From NCBI GenBank assembly GCA_038025085.1, contig CM076143.1, positions 10,005,001-10,069,000 on the forward strand: 64,000 bases of DNA. Reading direction: 5' to 3'. The DNA is from Tetragonia tetragonoides (taxonomy: Eukaryota; Streptophyta; Magnoliopsida; Caryophyllales; Aizoaceae). This document shows, piece after piece, positions 21,263 through 34,600 of this stretch; position 1 is the stretch's first letter; each line of letters begins with the position of its first letter. Made by a program: the position numbers and the translations under genes. The notes under the pieces were generated by a model, which saw only the letters and a list, made by a program, of their open reading frames with translations, searched no databases and was not told the DNA's origin.

Positions 21263-21450
21263 AGTGAAAATTAAACAATTTCCAATTTTCCAGTTTCTCC
21301 CACTTTCTTCCAATTTTTCCCAGTTTCTCCCAATTTAACCCAGTTTTCTCCAGTTATCAGTTAAATGTCTCAATTTTGTCCAATTTCTCTCAGATTTATC
21401 CAATTTCTCCCAGTTACCAATTTTAATTTCCACTTGAAAAGAACGTGATC
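20590..21450. mobile_element. MITE swollen by a triplet microsatellite
   Basis: Left end GGGCATGTTCTTTTCAACTGG and right end, reversed, GATCACGTTCTTTTCAAGTGG form terminal inverted repeats; TAA flanks both ends (20587-20589, 21451-21453). Arms are built from CAGTTTTGTCCAGTTTTGCCC-like units. About 510 bp of TAA/ATT triplets fill the middle. It lies about 100 bp upstream of the CT-rich MED14 leader. Confidence 0.65.
20748..21260. repeat. Compound (TAA)n/(ATT)n microsatellite, about 510 bp
   Basis: Almost pure TAA then ATT triplets with scattered TGA, TAG, TTG and TTTT interruptions. The switch from TAA to ATT near 20940-20980 makes it partly self-complementary. All frames through it give poly-Ile, poly-Asn or poly-Leu and are not genes. 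Confidence 0.95.
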
Positions 21451-21548
21451 TAACAGTACTATGCTACTAAAGTCTAAAGTAGACAATTGACAAAATAATC
21501 TGAATTCAACGGCTCAATAAGTCGGCTCCAATCCAAGGCCTACTATTC

Positions 21549-21551
<3 letters not shown>

Positions 21552-21587
<36 letters not shown>
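21552..21587 (+). promoter_or_regulatory. (CT)n tract in the MED14 promoter/5' leader
   Basis: An uninterrupted CT run, followed at 21662-21700 by a GA-rich tract, lies 330-365 bp before the MED14 start codon. CT/GA repeats near plant transcription starts are typical of Y-patch or BPC/GAGA-binding sites. I cannot fix the transcription start. Confidence 0.5.
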
Positions 21588-21589
<2 letters not shown>

Positions 21590-21914
21590 CCCTATTGATT
21601 TCCTCAAGGCATCTCCCTCTCAACTCAATTCTCACCGCTACCAATTCAGATTTCTTTCACAGAGGAGAGAGAGAGAGGAGAGAGAGACAGAGAGAGAGAG
21701 AAACGAGCGCGCGAATTTCCCGAGGATCACTCCAATGTTACTACACCCTCCGTGTCTCCTTTCTCTCTCCCTCTATCTCTCTGCCCTAATTTGCCCACCC
21801 CACTGATAGAATCGCGAACCCTAATTTCAGGAACAGGTTTCATGTGAAAAAAAGAAGACAATCCAATTTGAATCGAACGAAAAGCGCAAGGAAAGGAATT
21901 TTACAATAATAGCA

Positions 21915-24900
21915 ATGGCGGAATTAGGGCAACAGACGGTGGAGTTTTCGACTCTTGTGAGTCGAACAGCTGAGGATTCTTTTCTCTCTCTTAAGGAATT
22001 AGTTGAGAAATCCAAATCCAAATCGTCTGATTTATCTGATTCCGAAAAGAAGATTAATCTTCTTAAGTATATTGTCAATACTCAGCAGCGTATGCTTCGT
22101 CTAAATGTCCTCGCCAAGTGGTGCCAACAGGTTTCTTTCTCTCTCTCAACTATCATGATTTCAATTTCAAGATTTTTGGAAAGGGTTGCCTTTTTTTGTT
22201 TGGAGTGTATGATTGACAATTGGAGAACTTAGGGGGGTTTTTAGGTCGAACTTCAGATTTAATTTCAAAGTATGTATGAGTTTATTATGATTGATTGGCA
22301 GATTTTGGATTGTTAGTGAACTGCTTTGTTAGACGATTTGAGTGATATAGAACTTATGTTAAACAAGCAATGTGACGATAACTAGTCGAAGTAGAAAAGG
22401 CTTGCAACAAGTTTTTATTTTGTAGCTAGGTCATTTGTACTTTTGAATTTTTGTTCGAATTGTAGGCCTTCTAGTTTTCGTGGTGAAAGACAAGTTTTTG
22501 ACAACAATTTATTGCATAGTTGTATTGGGTTCTTGACCTCATCCTGATGTATCACCTAATTTTACGTTAGTTGGGCTGTGAAGGTGGCTTAATTAATTAA
22601 ATATTTTTTTTTGATGGGAGAAGGTGGCTTAATTATCACTAGAGAAAGTGAAGTTTTTTCCATAATCAAGAAGAGAAGAACTCCTCGCTTTGCCTGCATT
22701 ATAAACACTTAGTGATTTGGATTCTTTTTTGTTGTTAAATAATAAACATTAGCCCCTTCCTCTACTCAAGGGTGTATTTGCTATTAAAATCTGGTAATGC
22801 AGTTACACTTTGGGTGTACTTGTTCATGTTAGCGCCGTAACAGGGAAGAATCTGACTGCTGGTTCAAGCATTACATAGATGTATCTTTATTTTGGGTAGA
22901 AAGCCGGAAAAGGAAAAATTTGGTATGGAATTTTAGTTGAGCTTGAGCTTGGATCATTAGAATTTGGCTTTTAAATAAAATTGTTTTAACTTCTTGTTGA
23001 AATATGGCTTCAACAAGCCCAAGTATTCGATAATGTTGCACATTGCACAAAGAAGTTAAGTGTGGCAGCATTGTGATTTGTGACAGAGAGATATTGCAAA
23101 TTGCAATCAGAGCACTGCACTAGACTTATTGTACCTTTCAATGTTTTCTCTTTTACACGAGCCATGTGGATGGGAGAATGCGGTGAATGTGGTTATGAGA
23201 AATGGTGTATGGAATGACGTGACCCCATCAATCTAAAGCGGTGAAAGAGTTACATTGTGGTGAAGGAAAGGTTTATTCTATTATGATGTATGAGACCACC
23301 ACCTTTGAAATTTCCCATTTTCAAAACTAGAAACTTCGCCATGCACTCTAACTGCAATACTGAATTATGTTAACATGAACTCTTCTCTCATACCTGGTGC
23401 AACAGTGAACAGTAACAGTACTTCAATATAACCACCGGTCACAATTTACTATAGGCCTAAAGAGATGTTGAACAACTATGTATTTTTGGACGCTAACCCT
23501 GAGGGGTAGCTCAACTGGTAAGACATCTGAGAAATATCCCAGAGGTCCCAGGTTCGAGTCCTCTCAGGCCCACAGGAGGTTTTACCGGTCGTTAACTTCA
23601 GGGCCCATGAGATTAGTCAAGCAAAGCTTGGACACCCATGTTATCTAAAAAAATGTATTTTTGGACACTGAAAATGGAAAACGATTTTGCAGTTTCCACT
23701 TGTGTTTTTGTTGTAGATAAAGAAAAGTCGTAATATGCCTTTTGTTTTCAAGAGGTTTTTGGAATTTTTGTCGAAATTTGTCATAAAAATGAACTCTCAA
23801 ATTAACTTCAGAGTATCTCACATTAGTTATATTTACATGTGAAGGGCAGTGATATAAGGGTATATCCAATAAAACTTTTAGACTTTAAAAAAACGTAAAT
23901 TTAGGCATTTTATTTTCTGGATGCGCTGGTTCAATTTGGATTTACTCGAAAATTAGAAGGATTATTTTGTAATGAAAACCAAACCTTACAAAGAAGTTAA
24001 TAGAAGATTTTCTGGTGAATCAAATAAGATTTATCAGCATCGGTGCCAAAACTACTTTAGGATCTTGTGTTGTTAGTGCAATAGGAGTTTTAATGCTTCT
24101 TTCTTTTTGTATTTCATGTTGGCGTTGGGGACAAATAGATAACCCATATCCCAGTGAAGAAATCAATTTCTTAACTTGCGTTTTCCTTCTTCCCTGTAGT
24201 TTTATTGTCTCTGTTGCAATACCTTTTGCTTTGTTTATGTAGGTTCCATTGATACAGTATTCTCAACAACTTGCATCGACTCTTTCAAGTCATGATACGT
24301 GCTTTACACAAACTGCGGATTCCCTATTTTTTATGCACGAGGGACTGCAGCAAGCCCGTGCACCTGTCTATGATGTTCCCTCAGCAATTGAAGTCCTACT
24401 CACAGGATCTTATGAACGACTGCCTAAATGTATAGAAGACGTGGGCATGCAAAGCTCCTTGAATGAGGATCAGCAAAAGCCAGCTTTGAGAAAGCTAGAC
24501 GTTCTTGTGCGATCTAAATTACTTGAGACTCCTCTTCCAAAGGAGATATCAGAGGTTAAAGTTTCAGATGGTACAGCTCTCTTGCATGTGGATGGGGAAT
24601 TTAAGGTGCTACTTACTCTTGGTTATAGAGGGCACTTGAATTTATGGAGGATATTACATTTAGAGCTTCTTGTTGGTGAGAGAAATGGGGCTGTAAAGCT
24701 CGAAGAGTTACGGCGATTTGCCCTGGGAGATGATTTGGAGCGCAGAATGGCTGCAGCAGACGAACAACAAAAGTCATTTCTGATTTTGTACTCGGTTATG
24801 CATGAGCTTTGTGTAGCACTGATCATGGATACTGTTATTAGACAGGTCCAAGCACTTCGACAAGGAAGATGGAAAGATGCAATAAAGTTTGAACTGATCT

Positions 24901-25578
24901 CTGATGGTAACATGGCACAAGGAGGAAGTGCTTCTTCCTCGCAAATAACTCAAGATGGAGAATATGAGGCATCTGGTCAACGCACGCCTGGAGTGAAGAT
25001 TGTTTATTGGTTGGATTTAGATAAGAACTCTGGTATATCTGATGTGGGAGCCTGCCCATTTATCAAGATTGAACCAGGACCTAACTTGCAAATAAAATGT
25101 GTTCATAGTACATTTTTTATAGACCCCTCAACAGGCAAGGAAGCAGACTTATACCTGGATCAGAGCTGCATTGATGTGGAGAAATTGCTGTTGAAAGCTA
25201 TACGTTGCAACAGATATACACGTTTAATTGAAATTAATAAAGAACTTACTAAGAATGGTCAAATCTTTCGAGTTGTTGGTGATGTTCAACTTCAGTACAA
25301 CATGGATGGAACTAATGCAGAACATAAGAAGGTTGGTGCAACAAGTATCTTGTCTTCTCTATCTTTGTGGGATTTGTTGCTAATGTATATTATTAATTGG
25401 ACTAGAAAGTGTTTTTTGTGACAACAGGTTTTGAGCATATATATATATATATATATATATTGAGTTTGACATTTCTCCTTTTGATAGAATGACTATATGG
25501 ATTGGTTCTAACCTTATTACTATTACTTCCCTGGCCATTAAATGATGTACTGTCCAAACCACGTTGTCCTATTTGTTG

Positions 25579-25627
<49 letters not shown>

Positions 25628-28600
25628 TTGTTCCCAAGTACACTCTACTATATGTATTTTGAATGGGAAGAATATCTCTGAATAGTGAGATATTGCTGCG
25701 GTCTTGCACCTCCTATGTATTTCCAGTTCACTAGTAGAGATCTTGTAAACTTGACTGATATATGAACATATTCTATACAACTATGAAGTGTGTTGAGGCT
25801 TGCTGTCAAAGAATCTGTTATGCTGATAGAGGTTAATTAGCGATTGAGTAAATTGTTTTCTTTTTATTTGCAGAAACATGCCAGGTCTCCTGTAAGTGAT
25901 TCAGATGGACAAGAAGTACTGTGTGTTCGTGCTTATGGTTCATCATTTTTCATTCTTGGAATAAACATAAGGTTTTTCTTCTTTCCTCTATCCCTATACG
26001 GAGACTGCAATTGATGGCTTCATCCTTTATGGAATGAGGCTTTGCTTGCCTGCTTTGCCTCCAATACTCTGGAGACTGTTGAATTGCTTGATCTAAACTT
26101 TTCATCCTTCTGCATAGGGGTTGGCTGGCTTGCTTTAGATTTTGAACATGACATAAGGCATGCCTGTCTTTTCATGTTTGTGAACTATGATGAAAAACAA
26201 GGCGCTATTTGATGAGCTTGTCTCTGAGAATTGATTTAAAACATAGAAGTCAAAGCCCTGTTGGGGTTTGATGACTTTGATCTACTTCCCTTGGTGGCAA
26301 GATATCGTCCTTTCACTGAATTATTACAACATTTAGAGGCGAGATTCTGCAATTTTCCCTCTTAATTAGTAATTCTTTTGGTAGCACATATCTGCTTGTT
26401 TCGTCAACCCTTGTTTGCAAGATATCATTTGTTTACTTGAATTTCCACAAACTTGAGCCATTGAGGTGCAAGATTGTGCATTTCCCCCTTAGAAAGTAAT
26501 TCCTTTTGATAGCAAATTTGTGCTCTTGATAAAAGCTTCCCTAAATAATTTTCCCCACTTGCTACATTGGGATCCCCTAGGCATCTTTAGGCAATTGTCT
26601 GAATTTTCTTTTCTGGCATTACTTCACCTTACTTCAATGCTATATTTCATACATGACTGCTTGAAATTGGCTTATTGCGGAGAAAAACATTTATTGTGGA
26701 ATGGGGGATGATATACTGAGGGGGTAGCTCAGCTGGTAAAACCTCTGAGATCTATTCCAGAGGTTCCAGGTTCCTAGAGGTTTTCCTGGTGGCTGGTCAT
26801 TAACTTCAGGGCCCATAGGATTATTTTGGATACCCATGTTATCGTATAAAGTAGTCTCTGGCTCACCATGATTTGAATCCCAGATGTCTTTCTCCCTTGA
26901 CATCTTAAAACAGAGTTACCATGCCAGTTAGTTGGATTTTGGTGCTAATCATTGGAAAACATGTATGATTAGCAGTTTGTTTCAATTTTGAGCGTAAGAA
27001 AAATATGCAAAAACGTCATTGGTTGCAGGCTTGCAGCTTGTAGAAAACCAAATTAAGCTGAGGATTCTATTTCATTTTTAGTTATATTTCTAAAGCTCTG
27101 GCCCTATGGTAGTCCCTTTACAGCTGTCTTGATCTTTATTGTGTACAAAATAAGCATATGTGGCCCGTTCATGACACATGTTGTCTTCTACTGCCTCTTC
27201 AATGGAAATGCTGAAAAATGTCAGAAGTTTCCCGTCTTCAACTGCCCTATCTGACAGCCACATGTTTCCTCTGATGAGGTTATGTGTTTCTCGTTCAACA
27301 TACTACAGGAGCACCCTTTTGTGTTGCGGTTTCTTCAGGCAACGCAAGATATGCTGTATGCTGGTTTGTCTAGATTGAATAATCTGTTGAAATTTATCCT
27401 GGTTGGATATCGTGTGTCCTGTAGCACAGAAATGAAGCTATTGTGCTTCAGTGAGGTGTATATTGATGTCTAGATCCCTATGTGCATGTAGCACTTGGAT
27501 GTCGCTTAGTTTCAATTGTGGATTGACTCTAAATATTTAGCTGTTCAATGTAGTAAATCGGATTGCTGGTGAAATTATTTTGAAAACCAAATGAATATGT
27601 AGTTTTCAATTTTCATAAGAGAGGACATGGGTGGCAAGATGTTTTACCCTAAGATTTAGATGGATGGGTTGAAGTGTTCGTGTTTCCATTCTGAACTTAT
27701 GGTGCAACACTATTATAGCAAAGATCTTTTTTACCTTGAGGTTGGTAGGCTAATCACGCTGATGTGCTCTTAGGGGGATTCTTTTCTTGTTTTGCATTGC
27801 AGGAACGGACGTCATCAGCTGCAGTCATCAAGAAACATTATTTCTCCATCGGCATTGTCAGATTCTGAAGAAACTCTGAATCAGGGAACTCTCAGTCCAG
27901 CTGAAGTGTTCATCAACCTGCGGAGCAAATCCATTTTGCACTTATTTTCATCTGTTGGCAAGTTTTTGGGCCTTGAGGTAAAATAATTTAGTTTGTGCGA
28001 GTACCTTAGCAAGTTACTTATCAATTGAAATTGCTTTTTGGCACATTTCAGTCAACTTCATTTCCTTTCAGACAAATCTTTTGTTGCTATTCTCTCAATT
28101 TTTGGTTCTTCGTACGCATGTTAGAGATAAGTCTGTAGAAAACTATTTGTTTTCATTGCCTTCGTGTGTGTCAATATGAAGAGTAAGGTCTGTATTTCCA
28201 TACCCATTGCATTGATTTTGAATATCTGAATTATTAATTGATTTTATAGTTTTAGATGTAGTCTTCACGTGGGGGATTTGTTATTATACAATTTATGGAG
28301 TTCTTCTTTGTCCCAGGTGTATGAAAATGGTTTCTCATCCGTGAATTTGCCAAAGAAAATCTTAAGTGGTTCAAGCTTTTTGCTGATGGGGTTTCCTGAT
28401 TGTGGTAGCTCGTATTTTTTGCTTATGCAATTAGACAAGGATTTTAAACCCATCTTTAAACTGCTTGAGACACATCCTGAACAGTCTGGGAAGTCCAGCA
28501 CCGTTGATGTTGTGCGTTGCAAGAAAATTGATGTTAGCCGGATGCAGATGCTTGAAGATGAAATGAATTTCAGCATTCTTGATTTGGGAAAACTAGCAGC

Positions 28601-31600
28601 GTCTTTACCTGCAGTTGGAAGTCCTAATGGGTCCTCTGATTGTGGTCTGATCTCCGATTTCACCCATGAAGGGTCAATGCCAATTACTATATGTCCTCCA
28701 TCAAGTTTTTCCTCTGTTGTTGATGAAGTATTTGAGCTTGAGAAGGGAACTTCCATAACTTATTCCAGTCCAAATATGACTTCATCATTTAGTACATCTG
28801 CTGTTTCTCATTTGGGATCGCTTCCTCAAAATCTTCAGTCCAATAAAGCTGGAAGTTCCTCATCAAAGTGGGAGGGAAATGTTCACATCAATTCTCCCAT
28901 GAAGTTTCCCACCCATTACAATGGCTCTTTATATTCGGCAACCAATTTCAAAGGCTTAAATCAGTCAACATCTGTTAGTTCACTTTCTTTTGCCCAGGGA
29001 AGGACCAGTGCTATGCAGAAACTCTCAGTTTCTAAGTCCGAACAGGACCTAGCTTCCCTTAGGTCTCCTCATTCAGTTGAAGTTAGTTCCTTTAGGTCAA
29101 TGGATGAAGATCATCTGAGGTTTATGAATGAATCTTCACGAGATGTACTTTCTGGTCGGTCATCCCGACTTTTGTCTCCACCTCGTCCTGTTGGTCCTCG
29201 TGTATCAGCATCAGGTATCAATGTAATTGCATCCAGAAACTCAACAAACGGACCAGTCGTTGGAGCTTCTGGTTCTAGTTCACGGGCCACAACTACCGTA
29301 TGTAAGATATCTAATTGGTTACTCCTAGTTACCTCTTTTTGGTTAGATATCTGGTTATGGTTAAGTTAGCATTTACAAATTAAATATACCTAACTACTTT
29401 GGAAATGCAACTTGTCTGGATGCAGGTATTGAAACAGCCTTGGAGCATGATAAGAATTCTAGAAAACGTAAAGTTTCAGATATGCTGAATTTGTTGCCAT
29501 CACTTCGAGGTCTTCTAGCTGGTGAAGAAGTTTCTAAGAGGAGAAGATTATCTGATGCAGCTCCAGTACATTCAATTTTCTCACCAGATACAGTCCGTAA
29601 TTCTGAGAAATTCAGTTATGGTGATCTTATAGCTGAAGCAAACAAAGGAAATGCTCCTCCAGGCATATATACATGCGCTCTTCTTCATGTGGTTAGACAT
29701 TGCTCTCTGTGTATTAAGCATGGCATGCTAACCAGCCAAATGGAAGCTCTTGATATTCCATATGTTGAAGAAGTGGGTCTTAGAAATGCATTTTTGAACA
29801 TTTGGTTTAGACTTCCATCTAGAGGGGACTTATGGCCGCATATTTGCTTGCGACTTGGAAGGCCTGGAAATATGTGTTGGGATGTGAAGATTAATGATCA
29901 ACATTTTACAGATCTGTGGGAACTTCAAAAAGCAAGCAGTAATACACCGTGGGGAAGTGGTGTTCGCATAGCTAATACATCCGATGTGGACTCTCATATT
30001 CGTTATGACTCTGAAGGTGTTGTTCTAAGTTATCAGTCAGTTGACGTAGATAGTATTAAGAAGCTTGTGGCGGACATTCGTAGACTCTCTAATGCTAGAA
30101 TGTTTGCACTTGGAATGCGGAGACTATTAGGGGTGAAGGCAGAAGAGAAACTAGAAGAAGGTGCCAATGCGGATATTAAACCATTGATTGGAGTGAAGGG
30201 AAGTGCTGATGGTGTTGACAAGTTATCAGAGCAGATGAGGAGGGCATTCAGAATTGAAGCAGTCGGGCTCATGAGCCTCTGGTTCAGTTTTGGTTCTGGG
30301 GTGCTTGCTCGTTTTGTTGTTGAGTGGGAGTCGGGTAAAGAGGGATGCACGATGCATGTTTCCCCAGATCAGCTGTGGCCTCATACCAAGGTAGAGTGGT
30401 CTATTCCTTGTTTCTTTTTTTGCTTCAAAATTTGGGCATTGCTTGCTGCTGAATGTCTTATTTACTTTTTTTTGCTAGTCGAATGTCTTATTTACTTGTG
30501 TTCCCCTATGTTACTCGGATTTTTAAGTATGTGTCCAAGTGCCTGATCAGTTGTTTTCTGAGAATTTTGCCTGTTTTCGGCTTAACATGAAATTTCAAAT
30601 TTCCATGCCCATGTTGGATTTTTAAGTAGCCAACAGAGATAATTGAGGTGCTGTGAAGAGTGCGGTAACATGTTTTTTCTCTCCTGTTCTGGATCAACCC
30701 AGTGGTGAAACTTGTTGGTCCTCTATGGATTGAAAAGTTGGCAACTGGAAGATTATAAAAATATGTTAGACATCCTTAATGAATTAACAAATGTATTGTG
30801 TAGTAAATATAATGTGGGGCTTTATGTTCCACACTTGCTGCTGGTCAAGTCAATATAGGTATGGAGTATGGCCTCCTCTTCCCATTGATTGAAGTGGTAG
30901 CTTGTTAAGACAAACTTGCATATCCGTAACTGGTGTGTTCCAGAAAAATAGAGCTCTTTGGACAAAGCTTTGTAAACTTGGCTCTCAAGTGCCATGTCTC
31001 CTTCCATTCCCTAGATTCCTAGAACTTGAAAGAGCTTTTGGAGTATTTAGCACCTGGGTGAGTAGTGGTGTGAATGTATCACCAGCTGCTAGCACTCTCT
31101 TAACAGGTTATAGTATAATGAAAATGCCAGTTACAATGGAATGTATTTGAAAAAAACAGTTTGATAGAGAAAGATGTAGAAGATTAAAAATTTGATGAAG
31201 GCAAGGATGAATATATTTAGGTGTTAAGCAGTGTATAGTGGTGGATGTTTTAAATAGAAAATGGAGTCACGAAGATGAAGGATGTAGTTTGCAAATGCTA
31301 TCACAAATGCAGAATTGTCTAGATTGTGATGGATGCAAAATATCTTTTGGAATATGTTTTAGCATGCACTTCAGACCATTGGTGATAGAGCAGGTAGCTT
31401 TTGTTTGCAGTTTTGCTTAAATTGCTTGTTGTATATCCTTTCGTCCACCATTTCCAATGGAGCCAAAAGCTTCACTACTTTTTGGCTTCGGAATTTAATG
31501 GACTAAATCAAAAAGGCTCATAAAATTGTCAGCATTTCTTTTTATTGTGACGTTGCCAATGGTCGTTGCACTTCAGATCAAGGTCGAACGGAAACAGCCT

Positions 31601-34600
31601 CTTTGGGAGACTCTGTTCTAACAGGGCTAAGGCTGCGTACAACTGATCCCCCCTTACCCTGCCTAGGCGGGAGTCTCTTTGGAGGCACTGGGGTAATGTT
31701 GATGTTGATGTTGATGATGCTTGTTGTATATCCTTATAGTATGCACTTTAAATCATTTGTGATTTGTCCATGCAGTTTCTTGAAGATTTTATAAATGGAG
31801 GAGAAGTAGCATCCCTTTTGGACTGCATTCGTCTAACAGCTGGGCCTCTACATGCACTTGCTGCGGCAACACGACCTGCTCGAGCTGGTCAGGTTGCTGC
31901 TGTACCTGGGGTTGGCTCAACTGTATCTGCTGTATCCAGACAAGGCACTTATATTTCAGCTCAGGGAGTCCTTTCTAGCAGTTTGACAGCAAATGTTGGT
32001 CAGGCTGCTGCTAATACTGTTGGAAATCCTGTTGCATCTGCTGCTGCGCTCGGGAATCCTGTCATGCTAGCTGCTGCTGGCCGGGGTGGTTCAGGCATCG
32101 TTCCGAGCTCTTTATTGCCTATTGATGTTTCAGTTGTACTACGTGGGCCTTATTGGATACGTATAATCTACCGGAAAAATTTTGCGGTTGATATGAGGTG
32201 CTTTGCGGGAGATCAAGTTTGGCTTCAGCCGGCCACACCACCCAAGGGTGGCCCTTCAATCGGTGGGTCATTACCATGTCCTCAGTTCAGGCCTTTCATC
32301 ATGGAGCACGTTGCTCAAGAATTGAATGGATTGGAGCCTAATTTTGTCAGTGGACAGCAGACTGTTAGAGTGACAACTGCCAATAATCCAACCACCAGTT
32401 CAAGTCAACTTGCTGCTGTCAATGGAAGCAGAGTTAGACCAGGAAGCCAAGTCGCTGGAATGAATCGTGCTGGTAATTCACTTTCAGCACCTTCTAACGT
32501 GTCTGCCGTAAGCGCAGGATTGGCTTTACGGAGATCTCCAGCTGCAGGTGTCCCTGCTCATGTTAGAGGAGAACTAAATACAGCTATTATTGGCCTTGGA
32601 GATGATGGCGGATATGGTGGTGGATGGGTTCCACTTGTGGCTCTCAAAAAGGTTTTAAGAGGCATCCTGAAATATCTTGGGGTTTTGTGGCTTTTCGCGC
32701 AGTTACCTGATCTTTTGAAGGAGATCCTTGGTTCAATTTTGAAAGAAAATGAAGGTGCATTGTTGAATTTGGACCAGGAGCAGCCAGCTTTGCGCTTTTT
32801 TGTGGGGTAAGATGCTTGTACTTTATTCTGTTACATAGATGCCTCCCCCCCCCCCCCTTGCAACTCCCCCCTCCCCCACCCCGAGATAAGTAGTTATTGA
32901 TCGAGGAAGTTTGGCTCAAAAGGGAAAAATTACGGGGGAGAACTACAATAACAGCAGTTGCAATGTTCTCAATTGAATATATGAATTTTCACTGAAGCTC
33001 GACCAAGCTTCCCAAATCCCTACCCATGTTGCACTGCTGGCACGGAGTTAGCCGGGGCTTCTTCCTCGAGTCCTGTCATGATCGTGAAAACAATGAGAGA
33101 TTAGCTCAAGGAGTGTACTAAAAAAGGTGCTAACCTTCATTTGCCCAGCCATCCACAATCCCATTTGCTTCTCAATTTTTTTTTTTAAAATGCCACTTTA
33201 TGCATCAACCTTTCTTAACATAACATGGATATCCGGGCTTTGCCCGGCTAATCCCATGGACCCTGAAGTTAACGACTAGGAAAACCTCCGGTGTCCCTGA
33301 TGAGACTCGAACGTGGGACCCCTGGAACAAGTCTCAGAGGTCTTGCCAGCTTAGCACTGCCTGAGCTACCCACTCAGGGTTCTTTATGCATCAACCTTAG
33401 GATATTGCTGAGATTATTTTCCGCTTCCCTCTGAAACAAACAGTCTGCGGGCTATGGGAAGGCTTCCTTAGCTCCCGCCCTTCAACGCATTTTTGGACTA
33501 TTCAGTCTTCTCAGTGACATGCTTTTCCTTAATTCACTCGTTTTGAAGTGATGTTTCCAAATCAAGAAGTATTGAAATAAACTGCCTATTATGAAAATTC
33601 GTACAAAAGCTGAGAAGTTTCTTAATGAAGAGCCCCAGTTCACCTCTCAAGACACTATCTCCCAATTCCCATTGATGAACCTGTCAACATCCCACTTAAA
33701 GGATTGTGCGGAACTTGTCTCTATGTTGGCTGGTAGTGTAATATTTTTTCCCCGTCTCCCATTTCCTGACTGCATTCAGATGGTAGGCAAGCTTTCCTGG
33801 TCATAATGCTATCGCTGAAAACTTGTGCATATAATTCATCAAGATTAGCATTTATAAAAAATTCTTCGACTTCTTTGCTTCCAAATATTCACAAAGAATT
33901 GGGCAATACAATGTCTTTTTCCAAAGACCTTGTGGAAGCTTCTCTAAACATATTTCAAAAGTGTACTTTGGGAAGCAAACATTTTGAGATGACCAGCCCA
34001 ACATTGAAAGCATTCACGAGATTGATTTCATGTGAGATTACAGTGAAGCAAAAGTTTCTGGCATTGTTTCTTCTTCAAGGCAACAAAAATGGTATTAAGA
34101 ATACCCATTTGGACCAGGTTAAGTTGGGCAAAGCGGGACATCATGTTGAGCTTTTGCTGGATCACCATGCTGTCCAGCCTGTGGTAGAAACACTCTAATT
34201 GCCTTTCTATCATCACTGATATGTTCTTCCTGAAAGTCTTGACTGAAATTATTCTTTGTCGGTCTTTCATCCAATACATTATTTCGGTCATGTTTGGCTG
34301 GGTGTAAGTTAACAAAGGAATTACAATTTCCTTGGAAGAAAAACAATTTACATGGTTTGATTCATCTATTTCCATGGAAGTTGAAGTTACATGGAACTTG
34401 AACTTCCCATGAAGCATGGGAAGTTGCTTACCTAAGGGGGCCTCAACTTCCCATGTTAATTAGAAGAAATTACATTTTTACCCATTGAAATTTATTAGGA
34501 GTATTGATTACAAGTGAATTGGGCTAAGATGTCATTTTATATCTACTTCCAAGGAAGTGCATTTTGTGAACCAAAATAAAATATTTCCATGGATTTGAGG

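Noticed and set aside
20688..21338. Poly-Ile, poly-Asn and poly-Leu frames
   Set aside because: They are translations of the TAA/ATT microsatellite.
23498..23570. Possible tRNA gene (box A and box B present)
   Set aside because: No closing acceptor stem, the body continues into a conserved SINE tail, and 14-bp target duplications flank it. The same holds for 26716-26845, 33213-33381, 61982-62102.
24015..24242. 75-codon hydrophobic frame just before MED14 exon 2
   Set aside because: It lies in intron 1, ends at the splice acceptor by chance, and has no family resemblance.
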